A stretch of DNA of 64,000 nucleotides, from contig NZ_VEED01000008.1 of assembly GCF_007678255.1 (NCBI RefSeq), forward strand, positions 1 to 64,000, given 5' to 3'. Positions 1-13,411 of the stretch are shown piece after piece. The notes under the pieces were generated by a model. That model did not search any database. It saw nothing but the letters and a program-made list of their open reading frames with translations, and was not told where the DNA came from. Origin of the DNA: Bacillus sp. X1(2014). Its GTDB lineage: Bacteria > Bacillota > Bacilli > Bacillales_B > DSM-18226. Made by a program: the position numbers and the translations under genes. The first letter of the stretch is position 1. The number at the start of each line of letters is the position of its first letter.

Positions 1-27
1 AAGATTTTATTACTACTATTTTACAAC

Positions 28-71
28 AAAAAAACTGTAGGCAAGCTCGTTTTTTTCGAGTTTGTCTACAG
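28..71 (-). terminator. Rho-independent terminator of the ilv-leu operon
   Basis: On the minus strand, downstream of leuD, a long stem (CTGTAGACAAACTCG against CGAGCTTGCCTACAG, minor mismatches) is followed by seven T residues. It ends the leucine operon transcript. Confidence 0.85.
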
Positions 72-75
72 TCTG

Positions 76-105
76 AATGAGCCTGGGATTACAGGCTCAT
101 TTTTT
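76..105 (+). terminator. Terminator for a gene left of the window
   Basis: A perfect 10-bp stem (AATGAGCCTG / CAGGCTCATT, 6-nt loop) is followed by a T-run on the plus strand. It most likely ends a convergent plus-strand gene outside the window; the operon terminator on the other strand lies beside it. Confidence 0.7.
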
Positions 106-109
106 ATGG

Positions 110-694
110 TTATTTACGAGCAAGTTCATATTGCTCAATTTTATCCGCGTACGTTAAAGTAACACCAATTTCATCCCAGCCATTTAGCAGCATGACTTTA
201 GGGTATGGAGCAATATCAAAAGAAGCTTTGAAACCTTCATTATCATAGACCACCTGATTTTCAAGGTCGACGGTTAATTGATAATTTTCAGATTCAGCCT
301 TTCTAATCATGTACTGAACTTGTTCATTACTAGCCTGAATGGGGAGAATCCCATTTTTTACACAGTTGTTTTTAAAAATGTCTGCAAAACTTGGGGCGAT
401 GACGATTTTAAAGCCAAAATCTTGAACCGCCCACGGAGCATGCTCACGTGAAGATCCGCAGCCAAAGTTTTCACCGGCAACGATAATTGAAGCGTCTTTA
501 TATTTTGGATCATTTAATGAGAAATCTGGTCGAAGATTTCCTTCATCATCAAAACGCCAATGATAAAAAAGGAATTGGCCAAAACCACTGCGTTCAATCC
601 GCTTTAAAAACTGCTTCGGGATAATTTGGTCTGTATCAATGTTCGACCGGTTTAAAGGATAAACAAGGCCTTGGTGAATTTTTAATGGTTCCAT
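110..694 (-). CDS. leuD: 3-isopropylmalate dehydratase small subunit
   Basis: Small subunit of isopropylmalate isomerase, which converts 2-isopropylmalate to 3-isopropylmalate in cytosolic leucine synthesis, acting with LeuC. The 194-residue length is normal for the family, and the family's substrate-loop motif CGSSREHAPWA is seen around residues 79-89. It is the last gene of the ilv-leu operon, starting 3 bp after the leuC stop and ending just before a strong terminator. No truncation or frameshift is visible. Regulation is expected to follow the upstream T-box leader. Identification is certain at family level. Confidence 0.97.
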   Translation of the reverse strand: MEPLKIHQGLVYPLNRSNIDTDQIIPKQFLKRIERSGFGQFLFYHWRFDDEGNLRPDFSLNDPKYKDASIIVAGENFGCGSSREHAPWAVQDFGFKIVIAPSFADIFKNNCVKNGILPIQASNEQVQYMIRKAESENYQLTVDLENQVVYDNEGFKASFDIAPYPKVMLLNGWDEIGVTLTYADKIEQYELARK

Positions 695-697
695 ATT

Positions 698-2119
698 CTA
701 TCTTACCTCCTGTGCAGCAGCAAATTGTCGGACATCTACGAAGTGACCTGCAATAGCGGCAGCGGCTGCCATTTCAGGGCTGACAAGATGGGTTCTGGCC
801 CCGTTTCCTTGGCGGCCTTCAAAATTTCGGTTAGAGGTAGAGGCACAGCGTTCCCCTGGAGGAACAATGTCATCGTTCATGGCTAGGCACATACTGCAGC
901 CGGCTTCACGCCACTCAAATCCAGCCTCGGTAAAGACCTTATCTAAACCTTCTTTTTCGGCGGCAAGTTTAACACTAAACGAACCAGGAACAACAATGGC
1001 AGTTACAGAAGGGCTAACCTTCTTGCCTCGGATAACCTCAGCTGCACTTCGTAGGTCGCTTAAGCGCGAATTCGTACAAGAACCGATGAAAACATGGTCA
1101 ATTTTCACATTTGAGATCGGCTGACCAGCTTCAAGGCCCATGTATTCAAGCGCACGCTGGATTTCGTCCTTTTCACTAGTTTTCTCAGTTTCGTCTGGAT
1201 TTGGAACATTTGCCGTAATCGGAATACACATTCCTGGATTTGTTCCCCAGGTTACTTGTGGTTCAACTTCGGCTGCTTCAATCTCAACAACCAAGTCATA
1301 GGCTGCCCCTTCATCAGAAGCTAGAGTCTTCCACTCAGCAACGGCTTGTTCAAATGCTTCTCCTTGAGGTACATGGCGTCTTCCCCGTAAGTATTCAAAA
1401 GTTGTTTCATCTGGAGTGATGAGACCGGCTCTTGCTCCTGCTTCAATCGACATGTTACAAACTGTCATTCGTTCTTCCATTGAGAGCGAACGGATGGCTT
1501 CACCTGTGTACTCCATCACATAACCTGTTCCAAATTGGACACCGAATTTACCGATAATGGCAAGAATTAAGTCTTTAGCTGTAACACCAGTACCTAGTTT
1601 TCCGTTGACCTTGACATTTAAGGTTTTCGGTGGTGCCTGCCAAAGGGTTTGAGTTGCAAGAACATGCTCAACCTCGCTTGTACCAATCCCAAATGCGAGC
1701 GCACCAAATGCTCCGTGTGTAGAGGTATGACTATCACCGCACACAATGGTTTTACCAGGCTGAGTAAGTCCAAGTTCTGGTCCGATTACATGGACAATAC
1801 CGTTATCTGGGTGATGAATATCAGCAAGTGGAACACCGAAATCCTGACAATTTTGTTGTAAGGTATCAATTTGATTTTTTGAAACAGGGTCATTGATTAC
1901 AAGACGTTGGCGGGTTGGAACATTATGGTCCATCGTCGCAAAGGTAAGGTCTGGGCGGCGTACTTTACGACCATTCATTCGTAAGCCCTCAAATGCCTGA
2001 GGAGAGGTTACTTCGTGAACAAGGTGTAGATCGATATATAATAAATCGGGCTTTCCGTCTTCTTGATGTACTACATGCTTATCCCAAATCTTTTGGATAA
2101 TATTTTTTGGTGTTTGCAT
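698..2119 (-). CDS. leuC: 3-isopropylmalate dehydratase large subunit
   Basis: Large, 4Fe-4S-bearing subunit of isopropylmalate isomerase and partner of LeuD. The aconitase-family cluster ligands are visible: GSCTNSRL near residue 346 and CSMCLAMN near residues 406-409. A start at 2119 (MQTPKN...) is preferred because GAGGAAGGA sits 6-7 nt upstream; the more distal GTG at 2134 overlaps that ribosome binding site. This gives 473 residues, close to the Bacillus norm. It lies between leuB and leuD in one operon, all on the minus strand. Confidence 0.96.
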   Translation of the reverse strand: MQTPKNIIQKIWDKHVVHQEDGKPDLLYIDLHLVHEVTSPQAFEGLRMNGRKVRRPDLTFATMDHNVPTRQRLVINDPVSKNQIDTLQQNCQDFGVPLADIHHPDNGIVHVIGPELGLTQPGKTIVCGDSHTSTHGAFGALAFGIGTSEVEHVLATQTLWQAPPKTLNVKVNGKLGTGVTAKDLILAIIGKFGVQFGTGYVMEYTGEAIRSLSMEERMTVCNMSIEAGARAGLITPDETTFEYLRGRRHVPQGEAFEQAVAEWKTLASDEGAAYDLVVEIEAAEVEPQVTWGTNPGMCIPITANVPNPDETEKTSEKDEIQRALEYMGLEAGQPISNVKIDHVFIGSCTNSRLSDLRSAAEVIRGKKVSPSVTAIVVPGSFSVKLAAEKEGLDKVFTEAGFEWREAGCSMCLAMNDDIVPPGERCASTSNRNFEGRQGNGARTHLVSPEMAAAAAIAGHFVDVRQFAAAQEVR

Positions 2120-2206
2120 AGCGTCCTTCCTCACGTAAATGAATTTTATTTCCTTAGATAAATTTAGGGGTAAACCGCCACCAAGACGGTTTACCCAACG
2201 AAATTT

Positions 2207-3313
2207 TTAAAAATAACAGCTGGCGATGCACTTCGAAGCATTTTGTGATTTGATATAATCTGCAATCCGTTTCGTCATTTCTGCAGTTCCTACAAGACGT
2301 CCATCTGGAACTTGAAGGTCGCCAGTGTGGAAGCCGGCATCTAAAACCGATTGAACTGCTTCTTCAATTACTTTTGCCTCGTCATTTAATTGAAAAGAGT
2401 ATCTTAGCATCATTGCTGCTGATAATATCATCGCAACGGGATTGGCTACGCCTTTACCAGCGATGTCAGGAGCGGAGCCATGAACAGGTTCATATAAGCC
2501 CACACCATTTTCATTTAAGCTGGCGGAAGGGAGCATCCCAAGTGATCCCGTAATAACTGAAGCCTCATCACTTAAGATGTCGCCGAATAGATTCTCGGTA
2601 ACGATGACATCAAACTGGCTTGGGTTCGTGATTAGTTTCATAGCAGCAGCATCAACTAATACATGTTCCACAGCTACATCTGGGTACTGAGCTTTTTTCT
2701 CTTCAACTATTTCGCGCCATAGTTTGCTAGACTCCAGAACATTTGCTTTATCCACCGAAGTAAGATGACCGCGCCTTTGCTGGGCTGCTTGAAAACCTTT
2801 ATCGACAATTCTTTCAATCTCTTGACGGGAATAGACAAGCGTGTCTACAACGGAGTTTCCGTTATCACGACGTTCACTTGGTGTTCCGAAATAAAGGCCG
2901 CCAGTTAATTCACGTACGATAAGGAGGTCGCTTCCAGATACCACTTCTTCCTTTAAAGGTGAGGCATGAAGAAGGTTTTTAAATCCTTTAATCGGCCTTA
3001 AGTTTGCATATAAATCAAGTGCCTTACGGATTCCTAGCAAACCTCGTTCAGGGCGTAAATGGGAGGGATTGTTATCCCATTTTGGTCCGCCAACAGCACC
3101 AAGCAATACCGCATCGGCTTGTTTACAAGCATCAACGGTTGTTTCCGGAAGGGGAGTGCCGTAAAGGTCTATGGCTGCTCCTCCGATTTCATGGGTTTCA
3201 AAGCTAAAAGTATGATTGTATTCTTCAGCAATTGCATTTAACACATCTTTTGCTGAGTTAATAACTTCCTTGCCAATGCCATCACCGGGAAGTAAGACAA
3301 TACGTTTTTTCAT
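2207..3313 (-). CDS. leuB: 3-isopropylmalate dehydrogenase
   Basis: NAD-dependent oxidative decarboxylation of 3-isopropylmalate to 2-oxoisocaproate, the last leucine-specific redox step. The N-terminal LLPGDGIG and the C-terminal PVHGSAPDIAGKG are hallmark substrate and cofactor segments of the isopropylmalate/isocitrate dehydrogenase family. The start at 3313 is chosen because GGAGGTTG lies just upstream; a longer reading frame to 3331 would put that site inside the gene. The product is 368 residues. The C-terminus ends in an unusual short Cys-containing tail (KCIASCYF), which is probably harmless. Confidence 0.96.
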   Translation of the reverse strand: MKKRIVLLPGDGIGKEVINSAKDVLNAIAEEYNHTFSFETHEIGGAAIDLYGTPLPETTVDACKQADAVLLGAVGGPKWDNNPSHLRPERGLLGIRKALDLYANLRPIKGFKNLLHASPLKEEVVSGSDLLIVRELTGGLYFGTPSERRDNGNSVVDTLVYSRQEIERIVDKGFQAAQQRRGHLTSVDKANVLESSKLWREIVEEKKAQYPDVAVEHVLVDAAAMKLITNPSQFDVIVTENLFGDILSDEASVITGSLGMLPSASLNENGVGLYEPVHGSAPDIAGKGVANPVAMILSAAMMLRYSFQLNDEAKVIEEAVQSVLDAGFHTGDLQVPDGRLVGTAEMTKRIADYIKSQNASKCIASCYF

Positions 3314-3348
3314 TAGAAGCAACCTCCTCATTTATTGTTTGTGGTCAA

Positions 3349-5917
<2,569 letters not shown>

Positions 5918-5937
5918 TCATCCTCTCAGATATATTG

Positions 5938-6459
5938 TTATTTTAATAGTGAGTATGTTGCTAGGTCGTTTCCTTGCGGCTGGTGCCCACGCTGGAGGGC
6001 AGTCAAACCGGTTCTTGCAATTTCCTTAATGCCATAAGGTCGAAGCATTTCAATCAAGGCATCGATTTTATCAGGACGTCCTGTAATTTGGACGGCGAGA
6101 CTGTCTTTGCTTACATCAATAATTAGGGCACGGAACGGATCGATGATCCCGTGAATTTCACTGCGCAATTGACTGCTTGAGGCTACTTTAATTAGAGCCA
6201 GTTCGCGGGCGACAATTGCTTTATCCGTAATATCGGAAACTTTTAAAACATCGATTTGCTTATTTAACTGTTTCGTCACCTGTTCAAGGCGCTGTTCGTC
6301 TTCAACCTCGACCACTAGGGTCATTTTTGAAATCCCTTCGGTTTCAGATGGACCAACTGAAATACTTTCAATATTGAACTGGCGTCGTTGCAAAAGGCCG
6401 GTGACACGGTTTAGGACTCCGCTACGGTCTTGGACGGTTGCTGTGATGATCCGTTTCAT
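5938..6459 (-). CDS. ilvN: Acetolactate synthase small (regulatory) subunit
   Basis: Regulatory subunit conferring valine feedback on the catalytic subunit IlvB. The N-terminal ACT domain is clear ([21 protein letters not shown] at about residues 6-26, shown only in part by position), followed by the conserved C-terminal ALS_ss_C domain. The 173-residue length fits (also named ilvH). Its ATG overlaps the ilvB stop by 4 nt (ATGA), the classical coupling arrangement for the two subunits. Confidence 0.95.
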   Translation of the reverse strand: MKRIITATVQDRSGVLNRVTGLLQRRQFNIESISVGPSETEGISKMTLVVEVEDEQRLEQVTKQLNKQIDVLKVSDITDKAIVARELALIKVASSSQLRSEIHGIIDPFRALIIDVSKDSLAVQITGRPDKIDALIEMLRPYGIKEIARTGLTALQRGHQPQGNDLATYSLLK

Positions 6460-8183
6460 GGTTTCACCCCAATCATTTCATGAATTCCTTTACCAGGGGC
6501 AATCATTGGGAATACTTTTTCTTGCTGAAGTACACGGCAATCAACTAATACTGGGCCATTATGAGCAAATACCTCTGGCAGCACGGTAATCAGTTCTTCC
6601 TGGTTGTTAACCCGATAACCCTTAATTGAATAACTGTCAGCAAGTTTGACAAAATCAGGTTGTGTATGAAGAATCGATTCCGAAATACGGTTTCCGTGTA
6701 AAAGTTCCTGCCATTGGCGAACCATTCCTAATGCGCCGTTGTTGACAATAATGATTTTTACAGGAAGATTTCGTTCATAAATGATCGATAATTCCTGAAG
6801 TGTCATCTGAAAACCGCCATCCCCAACAATCGCTACAACTGTACTATCTGGCTCGGCAATTTGTGCGCCTATCGCAGCAGGGAACCCAAAGCCCATTGTT
6901 CCAAGTCCACCTGATGTAATCCAGCGATGCGGCTGTTTAAATGTGTAATACTGTGCTGCCCACATTTGGTGCTGCCCAACATCTGTTGCCACGATAGCGT
7001 CACCGTTTGTAACTTTATGGACTGCTTCAATAACCCATTGAGGACACATTCCGTTTGGATCATGTTTATACCATAGCGGATATTCCTGTTTGTCTTGGTT
7101 CAGTTTTTGCAGCCATTCACCAACTTGTGGTGACTCAATTTCGTGATTGAGCAGTTCTCTAAGTGCCTCTTTCGTATCAGAAACGATTGGAAGTTGTGTT
7201 GGAACATTTTTTCCAATTTCAGCTGGATCGATGTCAATATGGGCAACCTTCGCAAATGGAGCAAAGTGTTTAAGATTGCCTGTTAATCTGTCATCAAAGC
7301 GTGCTCCAAAATTGATAAGCAAATCGCATTCGTAAATGGCCATGTTTGCTGCATATGTTCCGTGCATACCACCCATTCCCAACGAAAGGGGATGACCTGC
7401 CGGAAAAGTACCAAGCCCAAGTAAAGTAGTGACCACCGGGATCTGATGTTTTTCTGCAAAAGCAGTGAGCTCAGCTGATGCTTTTCCATGGAGAACACCT
7501 GCGCCTGAAAGAATTACCGGCTTGGAAGCCTTTGAAATCGAATCAGCAAGTTTCTTTATTTGAAATGGATTTGGCTTTGTTGTTGGCTGATATCCAGGTA
7601 AATTAATGCTCGCTTCTTCGGGTTCTTCCGTTAAAAATCCTGCGGAAATATCTTTAGGAACATCTACTAAGACTGGTCCTGGCCGTCCGGTAGAAGCGAT
7701 ATGAAATGCTTCCTTCACGATACGTGGTAAGTCCTCGATAGATTGTACTTGATAGTTATGTTTAGTGATTGGTGTTGTGATTGCCATAACATCCGCTTCT
7801 TGAAAGGCGTCTGTTCCGATGACACTTCTTGCAACCTGCCCGGTGAAGATAACAAGAGGCAGGGAATCCATCATCGCATCTGTTATCCCAGTCACAAGGT
7901 TGGTTGCACCAGGTCCTGAGGTAGCAATAACGACTCCAGGTTTTCCGGTAACTCGGGCATATCCTTCAGCTGCATGGATCATTCCTTGTTCATGTCGGAA
8001 GAGAATATGCTCGATTGTTCCCTGGGCACGGTATATAGCATCGTAAATTGGAAGAACGGCCCCACCAGGATATCCAAACAGTGTTTCTACACCTTCTTTT
8101 TTTAGTAAGTCGATGAGAAGGTCTGCACCGGTTCTCGGTTCTGTAGTTGTTTGGACCTCAAGCTTTTTTGCTTCTACTTTCAC
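6456..8183 (-). CDS. ilvB: Acetolactate synthase large (catalytic) subunit
   Basis: Thiamine-diphosphate and FAD enzyme forming acetolactate or acetohydroxybutyrate from pyruvate (and 2-oxobutyrate). The N-terminal [14 protein letters not shown] segment, the [15 protein letters not shown] glutamate region and the C-terminal TPP motif [12 protein letters not shown]...VNN are all present; 575 aa is standard. The start is GTG at 8183 with GGAGGGATC upstream. It is the first gene behind the T-box leader, and initiation after antitermination would allow expression of ilvBNC-leuABCD. Confidence 0.97.
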   Translation of the reverse strand: MKVEAKKLEVQTTTEPRTGADLLIDLLKKEGVETLFGYPGGAVLPIYDAIYRAQGTIEHILFRHEQGMIHAAEGYARVTGKPGVVIATSGPGATNLVTGITDAMMDSLPLVIFTGQVARSVIGTDAFQEADVMAITTPITKHNYQVQSIEDLPRIVKEAFHIASTGRPGPVLVDVPKDISAGFLTEEPEEASINLPGYQPTTKPNPFQIKKLADSISKASKPVILSGAGVLHGKASAELTAFAEKHQIPVVTTLLGLGTFPAGHPLSLGMGGMHGTYAANMAIYECDLLINFGARFDDRLTGNLKHFAPFAKVAHIDIDPAEIGKNVPTQLPIVSDTKEALRELLNHEIESPQVGEWLQKLNQDKQEYPLWYKHDPNGMCPQWVIEAVHKVTNGDAIVATDVGQHQMWAAQYYTFKQPHRWITSGGLGTMGFGFPAAIGAQIAEPDSTVVAIVGDGGFQMTLQELSIIYERNLPVKIIIVNNGALGMVRQWQELLHGNRISESILHTQPDFVKLADSYSIKGYRVNNQEELITVLPEVFAHNGPVLVDCRVLQQEKVFPMIAPGKGIHEMIGVKP

Positions 8184-8258
8184 GTCGTGATCCCTCCTTA
8201 ACGGATAATTGAATTTTTTTTAAATTCTTTTGAAGCTTTGTATTATTAGAAACATAGT

Positions 8259-8580
8259 AAAAAAGGCCCTATTCTCCCAGAATAGACTGCAGTCAAGAAC
8301 ATCAATAGCAGAATAATCGGGGAGAAAAGACCTTTCATTTTCTCGGTACCACCCGTTTTTACAGCATTCTTACGAATACTGCCTTATGAAGCGTCCTCTA
8401 AAAAATATGAAGAATGCTTCTTTTGGTAACAGGTGTTCAAAGATATGGACACCCGATTAAGCCTACTTATGTTATGATTGTTCGGCTTAACACTCAGGGA
8501 TGATGTCAGAATAAGTTGTATTACTGGGCTTCCAGCAACCCCAGCTCTCTGAAAATACGAATTCTTATTCCTTTATTCCC
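8259..8580 (-). promoter_or_regulatory. T-box leader (tRNA-sensing antitermination) of ilvB
   Basis: Reading the minus strand, the leader has a Stem I-like region (GAATAAG ... CTTATTC enclosing a GGGTTGCTGGAAGCCC hairpin, about 8505-8570), the hallmark T-box ACGGGTGGTACCG at 8343-8355, and a terminator whose stem (AAAGGTCTTTTCTCCC with GGGAGAATAGGGCCTTT) ends in T residues near 8261. The T-box overlaps the competing antiterminator. Uncharged branched-chain tRNA is the expected effector. CTG (Leu) or ATC (Ile) in the segment after CTTATTC could be the specifier; I cannot decide between them by eye. Confidence 0.9.
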
Positions 8581-8688
8581 GTCATCGATTTATGGATATT
8601 TATTTGTCAAATGATTTTCATTTAACCCTTTTAGTACCTTAACTTCTTGAAGAAGGGGAGGGGTACTAAACAATTCCCAGTGGTATTT

Positions 8689-10359
8689 CTAGATTTTCAT
8701 AATCCCACCAGTATTGGCAGAAGTTACGAGTGCTGCATATCTTGCAAGATAACCTGTTTTAATTTTTGGCTCTGGTTTCACCCATGCCTTCTGTCGTTCT
8801 GCTAAAACTTCATCATCAACAAGTAGTTCAATGGAGCGTGCTTCTAGATCAATTAAAATTTTGTCACCATTTTCAACAAGAGCTATTGGTCCGCCTTCTG
8901 CTGCTTCCGGTGAAATATGTCCAATGGAAATTCCCCGGCTTGCTCCGGAAAAGCGTCCATCCGTAATCAAGGCAACTTCCTTACCTAATCCACGTCCCAT
9001 AATTGCGGAAGTAGGAGCAAGCATTTCAGGCATTCCTGGTCCGCCTTTTGGACCTTCATAACGGATAACGACCACGTGTCCTGCTTGAACCGTACCATTA
9101 TTGATATTTTCTTGTGCCTCATCCTGGGAATCAAAAACGATTGCTTCACCCAAGAATGTTTTAATAGAAGGATCTACAGCACCAACCTTGATTACACTGC
9201 CATTTGGCGCAATGTTTCCATAAAGGATGGATAATCCGCCAACAGGGCTATATGGATTGTCTTTAGTCCGGATGACCGTTTCATTGGTGATTGTTGCTTC
9301 CTTCACATTTTCGGAAAGTGTCTTTCCTGTAATGGTTAAGCAATTATCATGCAAAGCGCCTTCCACTTTATATAGTTCATTAATAATGGCACTAACTCCG
9401 CCTGCACGATGAATGTCATCCATTGAATAATCGGATGCTGGCATAATTTTTGCTAGATAAGGAACTCTTTCAGCAATTTTGTTAATTTCACGTAAATCGT
9501 ATTCAATTCCGGCTTCATGAGCGATTGCCAATGTATGAAGCACGGTATTTGTTGAACCACCCATGGCCATATCTAGGGCAAAGGCATTATCAATAGCCTC
9601 TCTAGTAATAATGTCACGCGGGCGGATATCTTTTTTCACTAGTTCTACTAAATACCTAGCGGCTTTACGAATTAATTCATGTCTTTCTTCTGAAGTTGCT
9701 ACAATTGTACCGTTACCAGGAACAGTCATTCCTAATACTTCCATTAGACAGTTCATTGAATTGGCAGTAAACATTCCAGAACATGAGCCGCAAGTAGGGC
9801 AGGCATTTGTTTCAATGTCTAGCAACTGCTGCTGACTGATGGTTCCGTTATGATAAGCTCCAACACCTTCAAATACAGAAGTGAGGGAAAGGTTCTTTCC
9901 AGTTGATGGTGAAATACCTGCTTCCATTGGCCCGCCTGAGACAAAAACAGAAGGGACGTTGGTTCTTGCTGCCGCCATTAACATTCCTGGTGTAATTTTG
10001 TCACAGTTGGGAATGTAGAAAACACCATCGAACCAATGTGCGTTAATTACGGTTTCGGCACTGTCGGCGATTAATTCGCGGCTAGGGAGGGAATAGCGCA
10101 TCCCAATATGTCCCATCGCGATCCCATCATCAACACCGATTGTATTAAATTCGAAAGGAATACCGCCTGCTTCACGAATAGCCTCTTTTACAATCTCACC
10201 GAAATGATTAAGGTGTTTGTGTCCTGGGATAATTTCAATGAACGAGTTACAAACGCCGATAAACGGTTTTTCAAGATCACTCGTTTTGACCCCGGTTGCA
10301 TATAATAGGCTACGGTGGGGTGCCCGATCAATTCCCTTTTTAATCATATCGCTACGCAT
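8689..10359 (-). CDS. ilvD: Dihydroxy-acid dehydratase
   Basis: Iron-sulfur dehydratase of the branched-chain pathway producing 2-oxoisovalerate and 2-oxo-3-methylvalerate. Cluster and metal cysteines are visible in [11 protein letters not shown] (about residue 120) and [17 protein letters not shown] (about residues 188-204). The 556-residue length matches the Bacillus enzyme. It follows ilvE by 11 bp on the same strand and precedes the T-box leader, so ilvE-ilvD form the promoter-proximal part and the T-box gates the distal part of the pathway. Confidence 0.97.
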   Translation of the reverse strand: MRSDMIKKGIDRAPHRSLLYATGVKTSDLEKPFIGVCNSFIEIIPGHKHLNHFGEIVKEAIREAGGIPFEFNTIGVDDGIAMGHIGMRYSLPSRELIADSAETVINAHWFDGVFYIPNCDKITPGMLMAAARTNVPSVFVSGGPMEAGISPSTGKNLSLTSVFEGVGAYHNGTISQQQLLDIETNACPTCGSCSGMFTANSMNCLMEVLGMTVPGNGTIVATSEERHELIRKAARYLVELVKKDIRPRDIITREAIDNAFALDMAMGGSTNTVLHTLAIAHEAGIEYDLREINKIAERVPYLAKIMPASDYSMDDIHRAGGVSAIINELYKVEGALHDNCLTITGKTLSENVKEATITNETVIRTKDNPYSPVGGLSILYGNIAPNGSVIKVGAVDPSIKTFLGEAIVFDSQDEAQENINNGTVQAGHVVVIRYEGPKGGPGMPEMLAPTSAIMGRGLGKEVALITDGRFSGASRGISIGHISPEAAEGGPIALVENGDKILIDLEARSIELLVDDEVLAERQKAWVKPEPKIKTGYLARYAALVTSANTGGIMKI

Positions 10360-10370
10360 GTTTTTAGCTC

Positions 10371-11288
10371 CTAACTAACGATTGCATGGTTTGCACCTTC
10401 TGGATAACAAGCCACACCGTCTGTTGTTACAATTTTCCTAAATTCTTCTAAGAGATCCTTCGTAACCTCACCTGGTTTACCATCATTTATCTGACGGCCA
10501 TCAACATCGATAACAGCGATAACTTCTACGGCTGTTCCAGTTAAGAATACTTCATCTGCTACATATACATCGTGTCTTGTGAACGGAGATTCTTTAACCT
10601 CATAACCTTTGGATTTTGCTACATCAAGGATGGCGTTCCGGGTAATTCCCTCTAGAGCTCCTAAATAAACAGGAGGGGTAAAGATAACGCCGTTTTTCAC
10701 AATAAAGATATTGTCAGCGGAGCCTTCGGTCACATAACCTTGATCATTCAGCATTAATGCTTCCTCAACCCCGGCTTGATTCGCCTCTAATTTAACAAGA
10801 ATATTATTTAAGTAGTTTAAAGATTTAATTTGGGGGCTTAGCACATCTGGGCGATTTCTTCGACTCGCAACAGATGCAATTTTAATCCCGCGCTCGTAAT
10901 ACTCTTTAGGGTACATACTCAATTCTTCAGCAATTATGATGACACTTGGCTTTGAGCAGGATTTAGGGTCTAGGCCGAGATTCCCTTTTCCACGAGAAAC
11001 AACGACACGAATATAGGCGCTTTCTAGCTGATTTTTTCTGATTGTATCGACGATTAATTGCGTCATTTCCTCCTGTGTGAAAGGAATATTCAGCATAATG
11101 GATTGTGCTGATTCAAATAGTCTCTTTAGGTGTGCATCGAGTCGGAAGACGTTTCCGCTATATACACGTATGCCTTCAAATACTCCATCACCATATAAAA
11201 AACCATGATCGAAAACTGAAACTACAGCATCCTCTTTCTTGACGAATTCACCGTCAAGGAAAATCCATTGACTCCCCAACTTAACCAC
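10371..11288 (-). CDS. ilvE: Branched-chain amino-acid aminotransferase (class IV)
   Basis: PLP-dependent transaminase acting at the last step of Leu, Ile and Val synthesis. Class IV fold signatures are present: [19 protein letters not shown] (residues 25-43), the lysine of [12 protein letters not shown] as likely Schiff-base residue, and the [20 protein letters not shown] region. The product is 305 aa. D-amino-acid transaminases share this fold, but the first position in an ilv-leu operon favours IlvE. The promoter with CodY- and CcpA-type sites lies about 110-200 bp upstream. Confidence 0.93.
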   Translation of the reverse strand: MVKLGSQWIFLDGEFVKKEDAVVSVFDHGFLYGDGVFEGIRVYSGNVFRLDAHLKRLFESAQSIMLNIPFTQEEMTQLIVDTIRKNQLESAYIRVVVSRGKGNLGLDPKSCSKPSVIIIAEELSMYPKEYYERGIKIASVASRRNRPDVLSPQIKSLNYLNNILVKLEANQAGVEEALMLNDQGYVTEGSADNIFIVKNGVIFTPPVYLGALEGITRNAILDVAKSKGYEVKESPFTRHDVYVADEVFLTGTAVEVIAVIDVDGRQINDGKPGEVTKDLLEEFRKIVTTDGVACYPEGANHAIVS

Positions 11289-11390
11289 TCCTCTTTTGTG
11301 ATAGACCGCTTTAAATGACTAAAAAAATTTAAAAAAGAATTACCATACCCTTCTCCAAATGATGGGGAGCGATGGCACTTAATGAATTGA

Positions 11391-11484
11391 ATGATTATTT
11401 TCGATAATCATACAACCAATCGAAAACATGGTCAACACAAAAATCTGACAATTCAAATAAATCAAAAATATTGTTAGCGTTTAC
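11391..11484 (-). promoter_or_regulatory. ilvE promoter with CodY-like and cre sites
   Basis: On the minus strand TTGACC (11430-11435), a 17-bp spacer and TATGAT (11407-11412) make a good sigma-A promoter. Just upstream, 11439-11453 reads AATTGTCAGATTTTT, 11/15 to the CodY consensus. At 11471-11484, TGTTAGCGTTTACA on the plus strand differs at one position from the cre consensus, centred about 77 bp before the predicted start. A perfect 8-bp inverted repeat (ATGATTAT/ATAATCAT, 11391-11411) covers the -10 and +1 region. Confidence 0.6.
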
Positions 11485-11653
11485 ATTATTGTTCTAATAA
11501 GGAATACAGCGAAAAAAAGTTTTTTAAAATTTTTTTATTTTTAGGTTATTTTGTCTGTGCTAGGGATTGTAAATGGGGAGATAATCAGAGGTAAGTAAGT
11601 TAGATGTGTTGAAAAGTCGAGAGGATCTCGCGCTGCAAATTTTTAGAGGTTTA

Positions 11654-11686
11654 CCAAAAAACACTAGTTTGAAATAGTGTTTTTGG
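11654..11686 (-). terminator. Terminator after the exonuclease gene
   Basis: Stem CCAAAAACACTA / TAGTGTTTTTTGG on the minus strand, immediately downstream of the exonuclease stop codon; the descending arm is itself T-rich. Between this hairpin and the ilvE promoter (about 11485-11650) I see no gene, only AT-rich sequence. Confidence 0.7.
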
Positions 11687-11688
11687 GC

Positions 11689-12420
11689 TTAAAGCTTTGC
11701 GAGATGTTCATACACTTCCTGTAAATTACTATATCCCCTTATTTGGGCTTGTTGTAAATAGCTCCCCCAAATTTGCGCGGTCATCAGGGCGTCGCCAAGT
11801 GCATGGTGACGATCTTTTATGGCAATTCCACATCGATGACATACATCTTCAAGAGGTAATGATTTCATGGAGTTGTCGGAAAGGCGAATTAAGAAGGATG
11901 TATCGATGATTCGATGTTCAAATCTTGTCTTTAAGAGGTCCCACGTCATTTTCTGCATAAAGGACTTTTCATGGCTGGAGTGGTGCGCGACAAGAATATG
12001 GCTTTGTGAATAGTTGAAAAATTGAAGTAAGACATCTCTGGCAGTGGGAGCATCACGTAATTGCCCCTCCTGAATGTTGGTTAATGTTGAAATTTCATCG
12101 GATAAAGGAATGTCTGATTTTAGTAACGAATAAAAAGTATCATGATTCCTTATATGAGGCCCGACCATTTTCACTGCTCCGATTGAAAGGACATAATCCC
12201 CCTTCTCTGGATAGAACCCTGTCGTTTCTAAATCAAATACGACTACTTCTAATTCGCTAAGCGGGGTGTCTAAGTTGTTTTTATCTTTCATTTCTTTTTG
12301 CAGCTGCCGGATGAAGGAAAGTTGTTGTGGATTAACTTGACCTTGAATACCTGCATAAATATTGGACCCAACCCTGCCGGAAATTTGCCTTAAGTATTGA
12401 GCTAAATCATTTATTTTCAT
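11689..12420 (-). CDS. DnaQ-type (DEDDh) 3'-5' exonuclease
   Basis: Predicted 3'-5' exonuclease of the PolC/epsilon exonuclease superfamily. The ExoI motif is VVFDLETTGFYPEKGDYVLSIG (about residues 60-80; the catalytic D and E lie in FDLETTG), followed by ExoII (HHSSHEKSFM, about 145) and an ExoIII segment HHALGDALMTAQIW (about 205), which supplies H and D. The N-terminal ~55 residues are a non-catalytic helical extension. It starts one base after the stop of the DUF294 gene, so the two are co-translated. Such exonuclease-DUF294 pairs recur in bacteria, but the physiological substrate is not known to me. Confidence 0.85.
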   Translation of the reverse strand: MKINDLAQYLRQISGRVGSNIYAGIQGQVNPQQLSFIRQLQKEMKDKNNLDTPLSELEVVVFDLETTGFYPEKGDYVLSIGAVKMVGPHIRNHDTFYSLLKSDIPLSDEISTLTNIQEGQLRDAPTARDVLLQFFNYSQSHILVAHHSSHEKSFMQKMTWDLLKTRFEHRIIDTSFLIRLSDNSMKSLPLEDVCHRCGIAIKDRHHALGDALMTAQIWGSYLQQAQIRGYSNLQEVYEHLAKL

Positions 12421-12421
12421 T

Positions 12422-13378
12422 TTATCCCTCCTTTTCGATAAGTTTTCCTGCGTATTGGTATAGTGCCACGCCGTTTTTAATAATGTCTTTCAGCTCATTC
12501 TTTTGCTCCTTTGTTAGTTTTTCAACTGGTAGATAGTGCCCCGATTCATAGTCTAATTGGCTGGCAAATTGAAGACGATAGGTTAAAAGTTTTATAAACA
12601 TGGTTTTATAGAGATGCTTGTCATGGATTTGTAGTTGATCCATTCTTGAGAGGGTAGAGGTTTCCAAGACATGATTTCTCATTGCCAATAGTCGGACCGA
12701 ATTGATGTAAGGAAATAGAGCAGTCTCCTTTATATTAAGGGAACCTGCATGTCTACCGTGCGTCTCCACTAAAAGCTGACCCAATACCCCAACTCCTTTT
12801 TTAAAATAAAGCGTATTTTTATAAACTCTTGCAAGAATTTGTTCCTTTTGAACCGTCAAATATGCAAATGTTTTCAGCTGATCCATTAACTGATGCTGGC
12901 CATAAAAAGAGCGGCCATCGATTAAGATTAATAGGTAGCGCAACGATTCCCATGAAGATTCGGCAGCCCAGTTCAATATTTGTTTCTCCCATTCGGATTG
13001 TGCTTTACACCAGAATGGATTGCCCGCCATTACACCGCCATCACAATAAGGATACCCAGCATGATAAAGACCTTTTGAAATTTCCTTTCCTAATGATAAA
13101 AAGTAAGCTTTAGCTTCGGCTGTTGGATCGAGATAAATAATACCATGATCCTGATCACTCCAAACCGATTGTTCGAAGCGGCCGGCACTCCCCATGACAA
13201 AGAAGGTGAAGGGAGAGGGCGGTGCCCCATACCGTGCATGAATTTCCTTTAAAGAGATTTCTAATACTTGTTTGAATATGTTGTCATGGAGTTGGTTGAT
13301 TTGAAAGTGATCTTTGGCAGCTTCCTTGATATGAATTTTTTTGTATTCAGCAATTGCTGAGTAGGTATCGTATTCCAT
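12422..13378 (-). CDS. DUF294 GlnD-like nucleotidyltransferase
   Basis: Putative nucleotidyltransferase with the N-terminal GlnD/DUF294 catalytic signature MGSAGRFEQSVWSDQDHGI (about residues 65-83: G-S, then D-x-D) and a C-terminal DUF294_C-type helical substrate-binding domain. The CBS or cNMP domains often found in this family are absent. The start at 13378 is chosen because GGAGGTGAACATT precedes it; the ORF reaches a GTG at 13387 that overlaps the ribosome binding site. It is located between amtB and the exonuclease. GlnD modifies PII proteins, but no PII gene is present here, so the target is open. Confidence 0.8.
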   Translation of the reverse strand: MEYDTYSAIAEYKKIHIKEAAKDHFQINQLHDNIFKQVLEISLKEIHARYGAPPSPFTFFVMGSAGRFEQSVWSDQDHGIIYLDPTAEAKAYFLSLGKEISKGLYHAGYPYCDGGVMAGNPFWCKAQSEWEKQILNWAAESSWESLRYLLILIDGRSFYGQHQLMDQLKTFAYLTVQKEQILARVYKNTLYFKKGVGVLGQLLVETHGRHAGSLNIKETALFPYINSVRLLAMRNHVLETSTLSRMDQLQIHDKHLYKTMFIKLLTYRLQFASQLDYESGHYLPVEKLTKEQKNELKDIIKNGVALYQYAGKLIEKEG

Positions 13379-13411
13379 AATGTTCACCTCCTCTTAAAAA
13401 AGTCTAGAAAG

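Noticed and set aside
8190..8260. Small leader peptide for attenuation before ilvB
   Set aside because: No short ORF rich in branched-chain codons with a ribosome binding site; the T-box explains regulation.
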